DNA of 60,923 bases from Lachnospiraceae bacterium (lineage in GTDB: Bacteria; Bacillota; Clostridia; Lachnospirales; Lachnospiraceae), in assembly GCA_003507655.1 (NCBI GenBank), contig DNUZ01000011.1, positions 47,831-108,753 of the forward strand. Reading direction: 5' to 3'. How positions within the stretch are numbered: the stretch's first letter is position 1; each line of letters opens with the position of its first letter. Shown here piece after piece: positions 35,983-44,704 of the stretch. Under the pieces are notes generated by a model. It had not been told where the DNA came from. It saw nothing but the letters and a program-made list of their open reading frames with translations, and made no database searches. Both the position numbers and the translations under genes were made by a program.

Positions 35983-36492
35983 GATGTCACCCAGACCTAA
36001 TTGCTCATTTTTTCCACTTTCCAATTCCACGTCATCTAAAAGTCCGCTTCCATCGGCTGCCGTGGTTGCCAACGTGTCACAGCGTTCGTTCTGCGGATGT
36101 CCGTCATGCCCTCTTACCCATACAAACCGAACTTCGTGCGGCTGCATTACTTCTAACAGCCGTTTCCACATATCCACGTTCTTAACAGGCTTCTTGTCCG
36201 ACTTTTTCCAACCGCGTTTTACCCAGCCACCGATCCAGTTCTGGTTAAAGGCATCGACTACATATTTCGAATCTGAATAGACTGTAACCTGACACGGTCT
36301 GTTCAATGCCTCTAAGCCTCGGATGACCGCTAACAGCTCCATGCGGTTATTTGTCGTCTTTTTATACCCTGCTGACAATTCCTTTTCATGCAGTGTCCCG
36401 CTTTTATCTATATAGTGCAGCACCACGCCATATCCTCCCGGCCCGTCGGGATTTCCTCTGGCTGCCCCATCTGTATACATTGTGACTTCCAT
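35974..36492 (-). CDS. rnhA: Ribonuclease HI
   Basis: It cuts RNA in RNA-DNA hybrids. Active-site residues are visible: MYTDGAARGNPDGPGGYG, NNRMELLAVIRGLEAL, YSDSKYVVDAFNQNW and WVRGHDGHPQNERCD. I chose MEVTMYTDG because AAGGAG precedes it. About 25 residues of extra tail follow the catalytic domain. Confidence 0.95.
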   Translation of the reverse strand: MEVTMYTDGAARGNPDGPGGYGVVLHYIDKSGTLHEKELSAGYKKTTNNRMELLAVIRGLEALNRPCQVTVYSDSKYVVDAFNQNWIGGWVKRGWKKSDKKPVKNVDMWKRLLEVMQPHEVRFVWVRGHDGHPQNERCDTLATTAADGSGLLDDVELESGKNEQLGLGDILK

Positions 36493-36516
36493 TTTTGTTC
36501 TCCTTATCAATAATAT

Positions 36517-37287
36517 CTATAATTCAAATATCTGGTTCTCCTCCCGGATATCCATAACCTTTTTTGCTAATTCCGGTTCTCCCGCCAAAATCAGTTCCTT
36601 TTTATATTGCGGGATCAGATCGTATCTTCCCCACAAATGCATTGGGAATACAGCATCTGCATCCATAGTATGCAAAAAATAGTCGATTCCATTCTTATAC
36701 CGCTCCTCTAGCCGCATATCCATCACTACAAATGCAACATCCATATGGACTCCTAAAAGCGGTTCTAACTCCTTTCGGAATTCTTCTCTCATTCTCCGGC
36801 GGTATGCCTCATCGTGCGTCTCGCCCTTTCGCACATACCAGCTCCAGTCGTTTAAATCTCCTGCATGAAAGATCGTCTTTCCACCATAGTGTACCAAAAA
36901 AGAGACTCCTGCATCATTCGAACCGAGTGCCTGCACCTTTAACTCTCCCATATCATAGGTTTCGCCCCGTCTTGCAGTAATCATCCGCTCTTTTACGGAA
37001 AAGTCAATGCCGTTACGCTCTAAATATTTCCTGTTAAAACGCATATCGTTTCCTAAGAAAAATACCATGTCCGGGTATTCCATTCCCCATTTTAAAGACT
37101 CTAACCAGAAGTGGTCACGATGTCCGTGGCTTGAAAAAATATAGTGTTTTTTATAGTTAGAAAAATCAGGAAGCTCCCCTTGAAAGTCCACTTCCGGAGT
37201 TCTTGACTTATCAAAGTAGTCGAATAGCAGCAGGGTATCCTCGATCTCCACTGCAAAACAACTGTGCATTATATAGATGATCCTCAT
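36517..37287 (-). CDS. MBL-fold metal-dependent hydrolase
   Basis: The metal-binding motif FSSHGHRDHFW and a later FHAGDLNDWSW segment mark a metallo-beta-lactamase fold of the UlaG/RomA-like type. The substrate is unknown. Its ATG overlaps the stop of the deaminase gene (ATGA), so it belongs to the nucleoside-salvage operon. Confidence 0.88.
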   Translation of the reverse strand: MRIIYIMHSCFAVEIEDTLLLFDYFDKSRTPEVDFQGELPDFSNYKKHYIFSSHGHRDHFWLESLKWGMEYPDMVFFLGNDMRFNRKYLERNGIDFSVKERMITARRGETYDMGELKVQALGSNDAGVSFLVHYGGKTIFHAGDLNDWSWYVRKGETHDEAYRRRMREEFRKELEPLLGVHMDVAFVVMDMRLEERYKNGIDYFLHTMDADAVFPMHLWGRYDLIPQYKKELILAGEPELAKKVMDIREENQIFEL

Positions 37288-38573
37288 TTCATTCTGCTCA
37301 CAATCTCATTTGCTTTTTTATAAATCTCCTGCGGTTCTTCACTGATAAAGAACTGCCCATCCTCATAGAGGATCTTTCCATTGACCATTGTTAATTTTAC
37401 ATTCTGCTTGCTGCCGCTGTAAACCAGATTTTTTGTAAGATTATGCTCCGGCTGCATATTCGGCTGCATCAGGTCCATTAAGAACAGATCCGCTTTTTTC
37501 CCAACTGCCAGACAGTCGCAGTCTGACAATCCCATTGCCTTTGCACCACCTGTCGTTGCCATGTACAGCACATCGTTTGCATCCATGACTGCTGCATCGT
37601 GTTCTCTTAACTTTGCAAGACCGGTTACTAAAAACATCTCCCGGAACATATCCAAACAGTTGTTACTTGCCGGACCGTCCGTGCCGATCGCCAGATTGAT
37701 CCCTGCCTCCTGCATTTTTTTCAAAGGAGCGATCCCACTTGCTAATTTCAGATTAGATGCCGGATTTGTGACAACCGATAAGTTCCGTTTTGCAAAAATA
37801 TCTATATCCTCATCGTCAAACCAGATGCAGTGATATCCGCCACCGCCGTAACGATAGAGTCCCATTTCTTCAAATAACTGTGTCGGAGATTTGCCATAAC
37901 GCTGTCTGCACTCCTCTACTTCTCTTTTTGTCTCGGAATTATGGGTGTATACCGGTGCATGGTATTTTTCACTTAATCCTGCCAAACCCTCTAACAGCTT
38001 TTTATCCGTTGTATACTCTGCATGAAAACCTAATTTATAACTGCAAAGTTCATGATAATCATTATAGGTTACATACTGCTCTTCTAATTCTTCTAAAGAA
38101 CTTGTAAAATTATTCAGTCCACTGACCTGTACGATCCGAAAACCGCAATCCACACATGCCTGTATCACTTCTTTCGGATAAATGTACATATCAAATGCAG
38201 AGGTAATTCCGCTTGTTAAATATTCCATAATGGCTATTTTTGCAAAGATGTATGCTTCCTCGCCTTTTAGCTTTGCTTCATTTGGAAATACCTGCTCATT
38301 CAGCCATTCCTGCAATGGAAGGTCATCTGCCATAGAGCGTAAAAATGTCATTGCGGAGTGTGTATGCGCATTTTTAAATCCCGGCATCAGCAGATTTCTC
38401 TTCACATCGATCTCACGGTCCCATAAGATCACATCCCCCGGCTCTTTACAGACCGAGGAAACATCCTCTCCATCTCCGATATAGCAGATCGTATTTCCGC
38501 GTACCCAGAGTTCTCCCTCTGTGATATCCATGGTTTCTGTCAGTATTCTCGCATTGTAAAACCTGATATTCAT
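37284..38573 (-). CDS. Amidohydrolase, MTA/SAH deaminase type
   Basis: A metal-dependent deaminase: FKNAHTHSAMTFLRSMADDLPLQEWL is the hallmark of 5-methylthioadenosine/S-adenosylhomocysteine deaminases, followed by GFHAEYTT, the HNSETKREVEECRQ motif and GTDGPASNN. It begins 1 base after the purine nucleoside phosphorylase. Guanine or other purine deamination is possible. Confidence 0.92.
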   Translation of the reverse strand: MNIRFYNARILTETMDITEGELWVRGNTICYIGDGEDVSSVCKEPGDVILWDREIDVKRNLLMPGFKNAHTHSAMTFLRSMADDLPLQEWLNEQVFPNEAKLKGEEAYIFAKIAIMEYLTSGITSAFDMYIYPKEVIQACVDCGFRIVQVSGLNNFTSSLEELEEQYVTYNDYHELCSYKLGFHAEYTTDKKLLEGLAGLSEKYHAPVYTHNSETKREVEECRQRYGKSPTQLFEEMGLYRYGGGGYHCIWFDDEDIDIFAKRNLSVVTNPASNLKLASGIAPLKKMQEAGINLAIGTDGPASNNCLDMFREMFLVTGLAKLREHDAAVMDANDVLYMATTGGAKAMGLSDCDCLAVGKKADLFLMDLMQPNMQPEHNLTKNLVYSGSKQNVKLTMVNGKILYEDGQFFISEEPQEIYKKANEIVSRMK

Positions 38574-39413
38574 CTATTTATTCAGCTCCTTATGCATTTT
38601 TAACACAGACTCATGTAACAGACGACGGATATATGGTGCCGCTTTTGCCGCGTTCTCCTGCACTTCCTGATGGGATAACGGATTTTCCGACATTCCCGCT
38701 GCCATATTGGTGACACAGGAAATTCCGCAGATCTGCATTCCCATATGATTGGCCGCGATCGCTTCGCATCCGGTGCTCATGCCGACTGCCGATGCTCCTA
38801 ATATTTTTGCCGCACGCACTTCTGCCGGCGATTCATAGTTCGGACCTTTGAACTGGCAGTAAATCCCCTCTTTTAAGTCTAAACCGATTTCTTTTGCCGT
38901 CTGTCTTAAAATCTCCTGCAGTTTTTTATCATAGATCTCAGACATATCCGGGAAACGGACTCCTAATTCTTCTACATTTTCTCCGATCAGCGGAGAATCC
39001 ACAAACATTGTAAGCTGATCGGTGATCATCATAATGTCGCCTGCCGCAAAACCATCCCCAAGTCCGCCTGCTGCATTTGTTAAAAATAAAATCTTTGCTC
39101 CTAACATTTTCATCAATCGGGTTGGCAGCACGACATCGGACATGGCATAACCTTCATAATAATGTACTCTTCCGTTCATCAATACCACCGGCACATCCTG
39201 CATATAACCAAAAATAAATTCTCCCGCGTGTCCCTGAACGGTCGAAACCGGAAATCCTTCGATCTCATGGTAGCTGATCTTTTTCACTTCTTCAAATTCA
39301 TCGGCAAACTGTCCGAAGCCGGAGCCTAAAATAATGGCAACCTCCGGTACAAAATCGGTCTTTTCCCTGACACACTGATAACATTTTTCTAATTTTTCAT
39401 AAATAGGATTCAT
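38574..39413 (-). CDS. punA: Purine nucleoside phosphorylase
   Basis: A trimeric-type PNP that splits purine nucleosides with phosphate. Motifs: VAIILGSGFGQFADEF, the VQGHAGEFIFGY phosphate site, FLTNAAGGLGDGFAAGDIMMI, GPNYESPAEVRAAKILGASAVGMST. Length 279 is normal. It heads the salvage operon with deaminase and MBL protein. Confidence 0.95.
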   Translation of the reverse strand: MNPIYEKLEKCYQCVREKTDFVPEVAIILGSGFGQFADEFEEVKKISYHEIEGFPVSTVQGHAGEFIFGYMQDVPVVLMNGRVHYYEGYAMSDVVLPTRLMKMLGAKILFLTNAAGGLGDGFAAGDIMMITDQLTMFVDSPLIGENVEELGVRFPDMSEIYDKKLQEILRQTAKEIGLDLKEGIYCQFKGPNYESPAEVRAAKILGASAVGMSTGCEAIAANHMGMQICGISCVTNMAAGMSENPLSHQEVQENAAKAAPYIRRLLHESVLKMHKELNK

Positions 39414-39469
39414 AGGCTTATCCTCTCTTCTTTCTATAGATTTTCGGGCTAATTTTTGTTCTTTTTCCT

Positions 39470-39497
39470 ATTATATCATTTTTTTTATACTTTTACA
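39470..39497 (-). promoter_or_regulatory. Promoter of the purine nucleoside phosphorylase operon
   Basis: TATAAT (39470-39475) with a weak -35 TGTAAA (39492-39497), 16 bases apart. It faces away from the permease promoter at 39512. Confidence 0.6.
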
Positions 39498-39511
39498 GAT
39501 TTACTTTTTTC

Positions 39512-39540
39512 TTGCAGTACGATTAGAAACCCTATATAAT
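39512..39540 (+). promoter_or_regulatory. Promoter of the nucleobase permease
   Basis: TTGCAG (39512-39517) and TATAAT (39535-39540) with a 17-base spacer. AGGAGAAAGGAG lies before the ATG at 39584. No purine or uracil riboswitch is visible in the short leader. Confidence 0.85.
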
Positions 39541-39583
39541 GCTATAGGAGAAAAAATAGTCACACAGGAGAAAGGAGTTTTTT

Positions 39584-40957
39584 ATGAATACCGAAAATGG
39601 TGTTATCAAAGATGCCAGATCACTTGGCACACCCAAAATGTTAATCTTAGGTCTTCAGCATATGTTTGCAATGTTTGGAGCCACCATCTTAGTACCAATT
39701 TTAGTCAACAGTTATTTCCACGGAGAGGGACTTTCAATCCAGGTTACTTTAATCTGTGCCGGAATCGGAACTTTATTTTTCCATTTCTGCACCAAGATGA
39801 AAGTACCTGCGTTTTTAGGTTCCTCTTTTGCTTTTCTTGGAGGATTCGCTACCGTTGCAGAACTTGACAGCGGTATTTTCGCTGATATGTCTTATGGTGA
39901 AAAATTACCATATGCCTGCGGTGGAATCGTAGTTGCAGGACTTCTTTACTTAGTCTTGGCACTGATCATCAAATTAGCCGGTGTAAAACGTGTTATGCGT
40001 TTCTTACCGCCTGTTGTAACCGGCCCGATCATCATCTGTATCGGTTTAAGCCTTGCACCAAGTGCGATTTCAAATGCTTCTACAAACTGGATCTTAGCAT
40101 TGATCGCTCTTGCCGTTATCATTATCTTCAACATCTGGGGAAAAGGCATGTTTAAGATCATCCCGATCCTGATGGGTGTTGTAATTTCCTATGTTGCCGC
40201 AGTCATTTTCAACCTCTGTGGTATGACAAACCCTGACGGTTCTGCTATTTTAGATTTTGCTTCTGTCGCAAGTGCAAAATGGATTGGACTTCCACCTTTC
40301 CAGATCTGCAAATTTGACATTACCGCAATTCTTGTTATGGCACCGATTGCCATTGCTACCATGATGGAGCATATCGGAGACATTTCCGCTATTTCCGCAA
40401 CGGTAGATGAGAACTTTATTGAAGATCCGGGACTTCACAGAACTCTGATCGGTGACGGTCTTGCTACCTCCCTTTCTGCTTTGGTCGGTGGTCCTGCAAA
40501 TACAACTTATGGTGAAAATACCGGCGTTCTGGAATTAAGCCGCGTACATGACCCTAGAGTAATCCGCTTAGCTGCTGTCTATGCAGTTGTCTTAAGTTTT
40601 ATCCCAAAGGTTTCCTCTATCATCGGTTCTATGCCGGCTTCCATTATCGGTGGTGTCAGCTTCATCCTTTACGGTATGATCTCCGCAATCGGTGTTCGTA
40701 ATATCGTAGAGAACCATGTGGATTTTACAAAATCCAGAAACCTGATCATTGCAGCAGTCATCTTAGTATCCGGTCTTGGTTTTTCTAACGGTCTGACCTT
40801 TACAGTCGGTGGAACTTCCATTACTTTGACCAGCCTTGCCATTGCAGCCTTAGCAGGTGTCATCTTAAATGCGATCCTTCCTGGTAATGACTACTCTTTC
40901 GGTGAGGACCCGAAAGCAGACAGACATCGTGGAATTGATATGAATCCAAATGATTAA
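39584..40957 (+). CDS. Nucleobase:cation symporter, UraA family
   Basis: A 457-residue transporter of about 12-14 segments. ILGLQHMFAMFGATILVPIL at the start and the IGDISAISATVDENFIEDPGLHRTLIGDGLATSLSALVGGPANTTYGEN block are typical of the uracil/xanthine permease (NCS2) family. Uracil is the best guess. It is one of the few genes on the plus strand, facing a purine-salvage operon. Confidence 0.93.
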   Translation: MNTENGVIKDARSLGTPKMLILGLQHMFAMFGATILVPILVNSYFHGEGLSIQVTLICAGIGTLFFHFCTKMKVPAFLGSSFAFLGGFATVAELDSGIFADMSYGEKLPYACGGIVVAGLLYLVLALIIKLAGVKRVMRFLPPVVTGPIIICIGLSLAPSAISNASTNWILALIALAVIIIFNIWGKGMFKIIPILMGVVISYVAAVIFNLCGMTNPDGSAILDFASVASAKWIGLPPFQICKFDITAILVMAPIAIATMMEHIGDISAISATVDENFIEDPGLHRTLIGDGLATSLSALVGGPANTTYGENTGVLELSRVHDPRVIRLAAVYAVVLSFIPKVSSIIGSMPASIIGGVSFILYGMISAIGVRNIVENHVDFTKSRNLIIAAVILVSGLGFSNGLTFTVGGTSITLTSLAIAALAGVILNAILPGNDYSFGEDPKADRHRGIDMNPND

Positions 40958-40986
40958 TTTCTGTGATATATAGTAACACAGCATTC

Positions 40987-41028
40987 AAAAAAGACTCGTT
41001 TCAGATTTCTCTGAAACGGGTCTTTTTT
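40987..41028. terminator. Bidirectional terminator
   Basis: AAAAAAGACTCGTTTCAG pairs with CTGAAACGGGTCTTTTTT with one wobble. A and T tracts on both sides let it serve the plus-strand permease and the minus-strand PAP2 gene, whose stop is at 41030. Confidence 0.85.
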
Positions 41029-41029
41029 A

Positions 41030-41581
41030 CTATTCACAATTCTCACTGTGCTTTTCTTTTTTCTTTTCAAATATCCAATGCACCGCTAACGCGATCAAGG
41101 TTCCCGACACTGCTCCGGCTAACACATCGGTCGGATAATGTACTCCTAAATATAATCTCGAAAAACTGATCAGCACCGCTAATATGAGTGCCGGTATCCC
41201 GTATTTTTTCGGAAGCTGCAAAAACAGTATCACAGCGGCTGCAAAAGAAGCCGCCGTATGACCGGATGGAAACGAATAATCACTCTGCTTTTCTATGAGT
41301 CTGGTCAAGCCCTCCACCACTTCATATGGTCTTGTTCTTGCCACGACATTTTTTAAAAACAGATTGTTGACCACTACTGAACCGACTAAGGATGCCGCAC
41401 ACATGGCTCCGGTTCTCCTCTGCTTTGGGATCAGCAAAAGTATTACTGTCAGAAAGATCCAGAACCATCCTACATTTCCAAGTTTTGTAATCTGCTTAAA
41501 AAACGGTGTCAGCCATGACACTCTCAGATTTTCCTGTATCCAAAGCAACAGGGAGGCATCCAGATGAAACAGCCACTCCAT
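41030..41581 (-). CDS. PAP2-family phosphatase
   Basis: A membrane phosphatase with the three PAP2 signature parts: KNVVARTRP, FPSGHTAASFA and SFSRLYLGVHYPTDVLAG. Five to six membrane segments. It may act on lipid or undecaprenyl pyrophosphate. The ATG overlaps the stop of the Mrp gene (TAATG). Confidence 0.93.
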   Translation of the reverse strand: MEWLFHLDASLLLWIQENLRVSWLTPFFKQITKLGNVGWFWIFLTVILLLIPKQRRTGAMCAASLVGSVVVNNLFLKNVVARTRPYEVVEGLTRLIEKQSDYSFPSGHTAASFAAAVILFLQLPKKYGIPALILAVLISFSRLYLGVHYPTDVLAGAVSGTLIALAVHWIFEKKKEKHSENCE

Positions 41582-42423
41582 TAGATATTTCCTATCTTTT
41601 CAACGCCTGCCTCTAAGTTCGGATTTTCTAACTCAAAAAATCTTCCCTCATCTGCTGCCTGTGCATATTTCGGGTCAAGCGGAAGTTTGCCCAATACATC
41701 AATGCCAAGTTCTTTGGCAACTTCATCAATGTGGCTTTCTCCAAACAGCGAAATTCTCTTACCGCAATCAGGACACTCGAAATAGCTGTAGTTCTCTACT
41801 ACTCCAAGTACCGGAATATGCATCATTCCTGCCATATTGTATGCTTTTTTTACGATCATCTGTACCAGTTCCTGCGGAGATGTTACAATGACAATCCCAT
41901 CTACCGGAAGTGACTGGAATACGGTCAACGGTACATCACCGGTTCCCGGAGGCATATCAACAAATAAATAGTCTAAATCGCCCCAGACAACATCACTCCA
42001 GAACTGTTTTACGGTTCCTGCAATGACCGGTCCTCTCCATACCACCGGAGCCTCTTCGTCATCCATTAAAAGATTGATGGACATGATCTTTGTTCCGTCC
42101 TCTGCCTCGATCGGATACATTCCCATGTCATTTCCAACTGCCGGACCATGTACCCCAAACATCTTAGGAATCGAAGGTCCTGTGATATCTGCATCTAAAA
42201 TTCCTACGGAATAACCTTTTCTACGCATCTGTGCTGCTAAGGATGCTGTCACAAAGGATTTTCCAACTCCACCTTTTCCGCTGACAACTCCGATCACTTT
42301 TTTTACGGATGAATACCGGTTCATATCTGCCGCAAAACTTGTTTTCTGTTCACTGCCGGAACATCCTTCACAGCTTTCCTTAGAACAGCCGGATGCACTG
42401 CTGCACTCTCTATTTTCTGCCAT
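41581..42423 (-). CDS. Mrp/NBP35-type P-loop ATPase
   Basis: An iron-sulfur cluster carrier of the Mrp/ApbC family. The deviant Walker A is VVSGKGGVGKSFVTASLA; the FVDMPPGTGDVPLTVFQ and FECPDCGKRISLFG segments, with the CxxC pair that binds the cluster, are also present. The N-terminus is rich in cysteines (SGCSKESCEGC). Length 280 is normal. Confidence 0.94.
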   Translation of the reverse strand: MAENRECSSASGCSKESCEGCSGSEQKTSFAADMNRYSSVKKVIGVVSGKGGVGKSFVTASLAAQMRRKGYSVGILDADITGPSIPKMFGVHGPAVGNDMGMYPIEAEDGTKIMSINLLMDDEEAPVVWRGPVIAGTVKQFWSDVVWGDLDYLFVDMPPGTGDVPLTVFQSLPVDGIVIVTSPQELVQMIVKKAYNMAGMMHIPVLGVVENYSYFECPDCGKRISLFGESHIDEVAKELGIDVLGKLPLDPKYAQAADEGRFFELENPNLEAGVEKIGNI

Positions 42424-42492
42424 ACTTTTTTCCTCCTGACATTCTTATCTTAGTAAGCATCATTTTTTATAAAGCTGATGCCTGCATGAGGT

Positions 42493-42521
42493 AGTATAGC
42501 TCATTTGTTCCTTTTTTTCAA
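42493..42521 (-). promoter_or_regulatory. Promoter of the Mrp gene
   Basis: TTGAAA (42516-42521) and TATACT (42493-42498) with a 17-base spacer. A short hairpin GCATCA/TGATGC lies in the leader at 42457-42481. Confidence 0.75.
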
Positions 42522-42528
42522 TCTTTTA

Positions 42529-44016
42529 TCAGATAATAATACATACCAGTCCACCGTTGGAATCATTGACGATCTTTTGCATCGTATCCTGGAGTTTTAA
42601 CTGGCTTTCATCATCCATCATGGAGATTTTGCTCCGGATGCCATCCTCCATGAGTTCGCCAATGGATTTTCCAAAAATATTGGTATTCCATACTCCCTCT
42701 TCCGTATTCTGGCTGTCCTTGATATATGCGATCAGATCATTTGCCTGCTCTTCACTGCCAACGATCGGTGCCACTTCCGTTTCAATATTTGCTTTTATCA
42801 TATGGATGCTTGGAGAAACGGCTTTCATTTTAACACCGTACTTATTTCCGTGCTTAATGAGCACCGGCTCTTCTAAGGTAATATCGGAGAGTCCCGGATT
42901 GACGACACCATATCCTTTCATTTTGACCGAGTTCATGGCATCCTCCACTTTTTCGTATTCTTTTTTCATCTCTGCTAACTCTTTGACCATGGATATCAGC
43001 TGGTATTCTCCATGGATCTCTACTCCGGTCAGCTCACTCATATTTTCATAGTAGTATTTGTCCTCTACGTCCATTCTTAAGTTCACGCTGCCTGCCGCTA
43101 AATCCATTTTTTCTAATTTGACCTGTTCAATATAATCCCCTTCTGTTTCAAACGGATAGTTCATCAGGTCTTTAATATATGTAATGTCTTTTAAAAATTT
43201 CCTGGCATTCTGTACCATACTCTGCTTCATCGGAGCACCCAGTTCTAACATTTCCACCCATTTTGGCATATAGAAATTCATGCGTACCACCGGGAACTCA
43301 TAGAGGATTGCCTGTAAAATCTTAGAAATATCTTCTTTTTTTAACTGCTCACAGTTTACCGGCAATACCGCCACCTGATATTTTTCCTGCATCTGCTGCG
43401 CAAGTTCTTTTGTCTCATCGCTGTACGGCTTCGTAGAATTTAAAAGTACGATAAACGGCTTTCCGAGTTTTTTTAATTCATTGACGGTCTTTTCTTCCGG
43501 TGCCGCATAATTCTCTCTCGGAATATCCGTAAAAGTTCCGTCTGCCGCGATTACGATCCCTATTGTGGAATGTTCATTGATGACTTTTTTCGTACCGATC
43601 TCTGCCGCCTGTGTGAATGGCACTTCATAGTCAAACCATGGTGTCTTTACCATCCGCTCCGCATCATTTTCCATATGTCCGCTGGCACCTTCAACCATAT
43701 AGCCGACACAGTCTATCAGGCGTACTTTTACCTCGGTTTCATCCTCTAAGCGGATCTTTGCCGCCTCTTTGGGGATAAACTTCGGCTCTGTGGTCATGAT
43801 CGTCTTTCCTGCAGCTGACTGCGGCATCTCATCAATGGTCCTCTCCCTGTCATGCTCGTCATTCATATAAGGAAGTACCATCTGTTCCATAAAACGCTTG
43901 ATAAACGTTGATTTTCCTGTCCGGACTGCGCCGATCACACCAAGATAGATTTCGCCTTTGGTGCGGGCGCTGATGTCTTTGTAGATGTCAAAGGATGATG
44001 TGTTAAAATTGTCCAT
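42529..44016 (-). CDS. spoIVA: Stage IV sporulation protein A
   Basis: A cytoskeletal ATPase that polymerises on the forespore and anchors the coat. Walker A VIGAVRTGKSTFIKRF, the AAGKTIMTTEPKFIP segment and the C-terminal end QKIVNDSNGGLVCIII are diagnostic. Length 495 is typical. Its Shine-Dalgarno lies in a hairpin (44020-44066) and a sigma-E-like promoter covers the other arm. Confidence 0.97.
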   Translation of the reverse strand: MDNFNTSSFDIYKDISARTKGEIYLGVIGAVRTGKSTFIKRFMEQMVLPYMNDEHDRERTIDEMPQSAAGKTIMTTEPKFIPKEAAKIRLEDETEVKVRLIDCVGYMVEGASGHMENDAERMVKTPWFDYEVPFTQAAEIGTKKVINEHSTIGIVIAADGTFTDIPRENYAAPEEKTVNELKKLGKPFIVLLNSTKPYSDETKELAQQMQEKYQVAVLPVNCEQLKKEDISKILQAILYEFPVVRMNFYMPKWVEMLELGAPMKQSMVQNARKFLKDITYIKDLMNYPFETEGDYIEQVKLEKMDLAAGSVNLRMDVEDKYYYENMSELTGVEIHGEYQLISMVKELAEMKKEYEKVEDAMNSVKMKGYGVVNPGLSDITLEEPVLIKHGNKYGVKMKAVSPSIHMIKANIETEVAPIVGSEEQANDLIAYIKDSQNTEEGVWNTNIFGKSIGELMEDGIRSKISMMDDESQLKLQDTMQKIVNDSNGGLVCIII

Positions 44017-44019
44017 GAA

Positions 44020-44066
44020 AAAACTCCTCCTGTATGTGCTATTGCATTTATATGTGGAGGAGTTTT
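44020..44066 (-). promoter_or_regulatory. Hairpin containing the spoIVA ribosome binding site
   Basis: AAAACTCCTCC at 44056-44066 (minus-strand reading) pairs perfectly, 11 of 11, with GGAGGAGTTTT at 44020-44030. The second arm is the spoIVA Shine-Dalgarno, 3 bases before the ATG and followed by T residues. A transcript coming from the gene at 44088 would form the hairpin; one starting in the loop would not. Confidence 0.7.
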
Positions 44067-44075
44067 CGTTTATGA
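44046..44075 (-). promoter_or_regulatory. Sigma-E-like promoter of spoIVA
   Basis: TCATAAA (44069-44075) and CATATAAAT (44046-44054), 14 bases apart. The start should fall near 44039, in the loop of the hairpin. spoIVA is sigma-E controlled in Bacillus, which supports the call. Confidence 0.65.
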
Positions 44076-44087
44076 TAGATTTTCTGC

Positions 44088-44636
44088 CTACATTTCTTTT
44101 ACTAACATCTGTAACATCATAATATGGTATTCTTCATCTTTGATGATCCTTGCTAATACGGCATTGATATAATTGTCTTTTATCATCCGCATATGCATGC
44201 GGTACTGATAGATTGCCCCTTTTTCCGATTCTATATCCGCTAACAGCATCTTTTTCGCATGTTCCGGTATATCGATATACTCCGGTGTCCATAGCTGCTC
44301 TTTTCCATTCCGGTGTCTGACAGAAAAATCGATGGTTCCGCCAAGCAGAAAGATCAACTGTCCTAATTTTTGCAAATGTATCATCTCTGCCATGGCTATC
44401 CCAAGGATGGTCTTTGCCATGTCGCAATTTCCGCAGGAGAGACGATTTTCGTTATTGATATACTGTGTGATCGCTGACATCTCCGATACGGAACCGCAAT
44501 AGTCAAAACTTAATATATTCGCATAGTCTTTATTTTTCTTCCTGACCTGGATCGGCGGATAGGGAAGATTCATCATGATCGGCTGCACATCCCGAAAGTT
44601 ACATGTATCCGGCAGAATATTTTCATTTTCCTGCAT
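44088..44636 (-). CDS. Ferritin-like domain protein
   Basis: A four-helix protein with carboxylate and histidine residues spaced as in rubrerythrin/ferritin-like diiron proteins: MAEMIHLQKLG, ADIESEKGAIYQYRMHM and KDEEYHIMMLQML. Two cysteines at CGNC (about residue 69) are unusual for the family. I choose MQENENIL because GGAGG lies 7 bases upstream; a GTG at 44657 does not. It may help spore iron or peroxide handling. Its place next to spoIVA and sporulation-like promoter suggest a mother-cell role. Confidence 0.75.
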   Translation of the reverse strand: MQENENILPDTCNFRDVQPIMMNLPYPPIQVRKKNKDYANILSFDYCGSVSEMSAITQYINNENRLSCGNCDMAKTILGIAMAEMIHLQKLGQLIFLLGGTIDFSVRHRNGKEQLWTPEYIDIPEHAKKMLLADIESEKGAIYQYRMHMRMIKDNYINAVLARIIKDEEYHIMMLQMLVKEM

Positions 44637-44641
44637 AAGAA

Positions 44642-44683
44642 AACCTCCAATATACACTTCTGTATCATAGTATATTGGAGGTT
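44642..44683 (-). promoter_or_regulatory. Hairpin containing the ferritin-like gene's ribosome binding site
   Basis: AACCTCCAATATA pairs perfectly, 13 of 13, with TATATTGGAGGTT around a 16-base loop. The second arm holds the GGAGG site and T-rich sequence follows. It also stands where a terminator for the lipid kinase gene would be. Confidence 0.7.
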
Positions 44684-44697
44684 CTTTTAAAATGTGT
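44668..44697 (-). promoter_or_regulatory. Sigma-K-like promoter before the ferritin-like gene
   Basis: ACAC (44694-44697) and AATATACTA (44668-44676) with a 17-base spacer resemble the late mother-cell promoter (AC and CATA-N3-TA). The -10 overlaps the upstream hairpin arm, so the transcript would start in the loop. The match is short, so this is tentative. Confidence 0.4.
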
Positions 44698-44704
44698 CAG
44701 GTAC

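Noticed and set aside
39414..39583. Purine or PRPP riboswitch between the phosphorylase and permease genes
   Set aside because: The divergent leaders are short and AT-rich, with none of the conserved aptamer sequences.
42457..42481. Terminator after spoIVA
   Set aside because: The six-base stem is weak and lies downstream of the Mrp promoter, without a T-tract.
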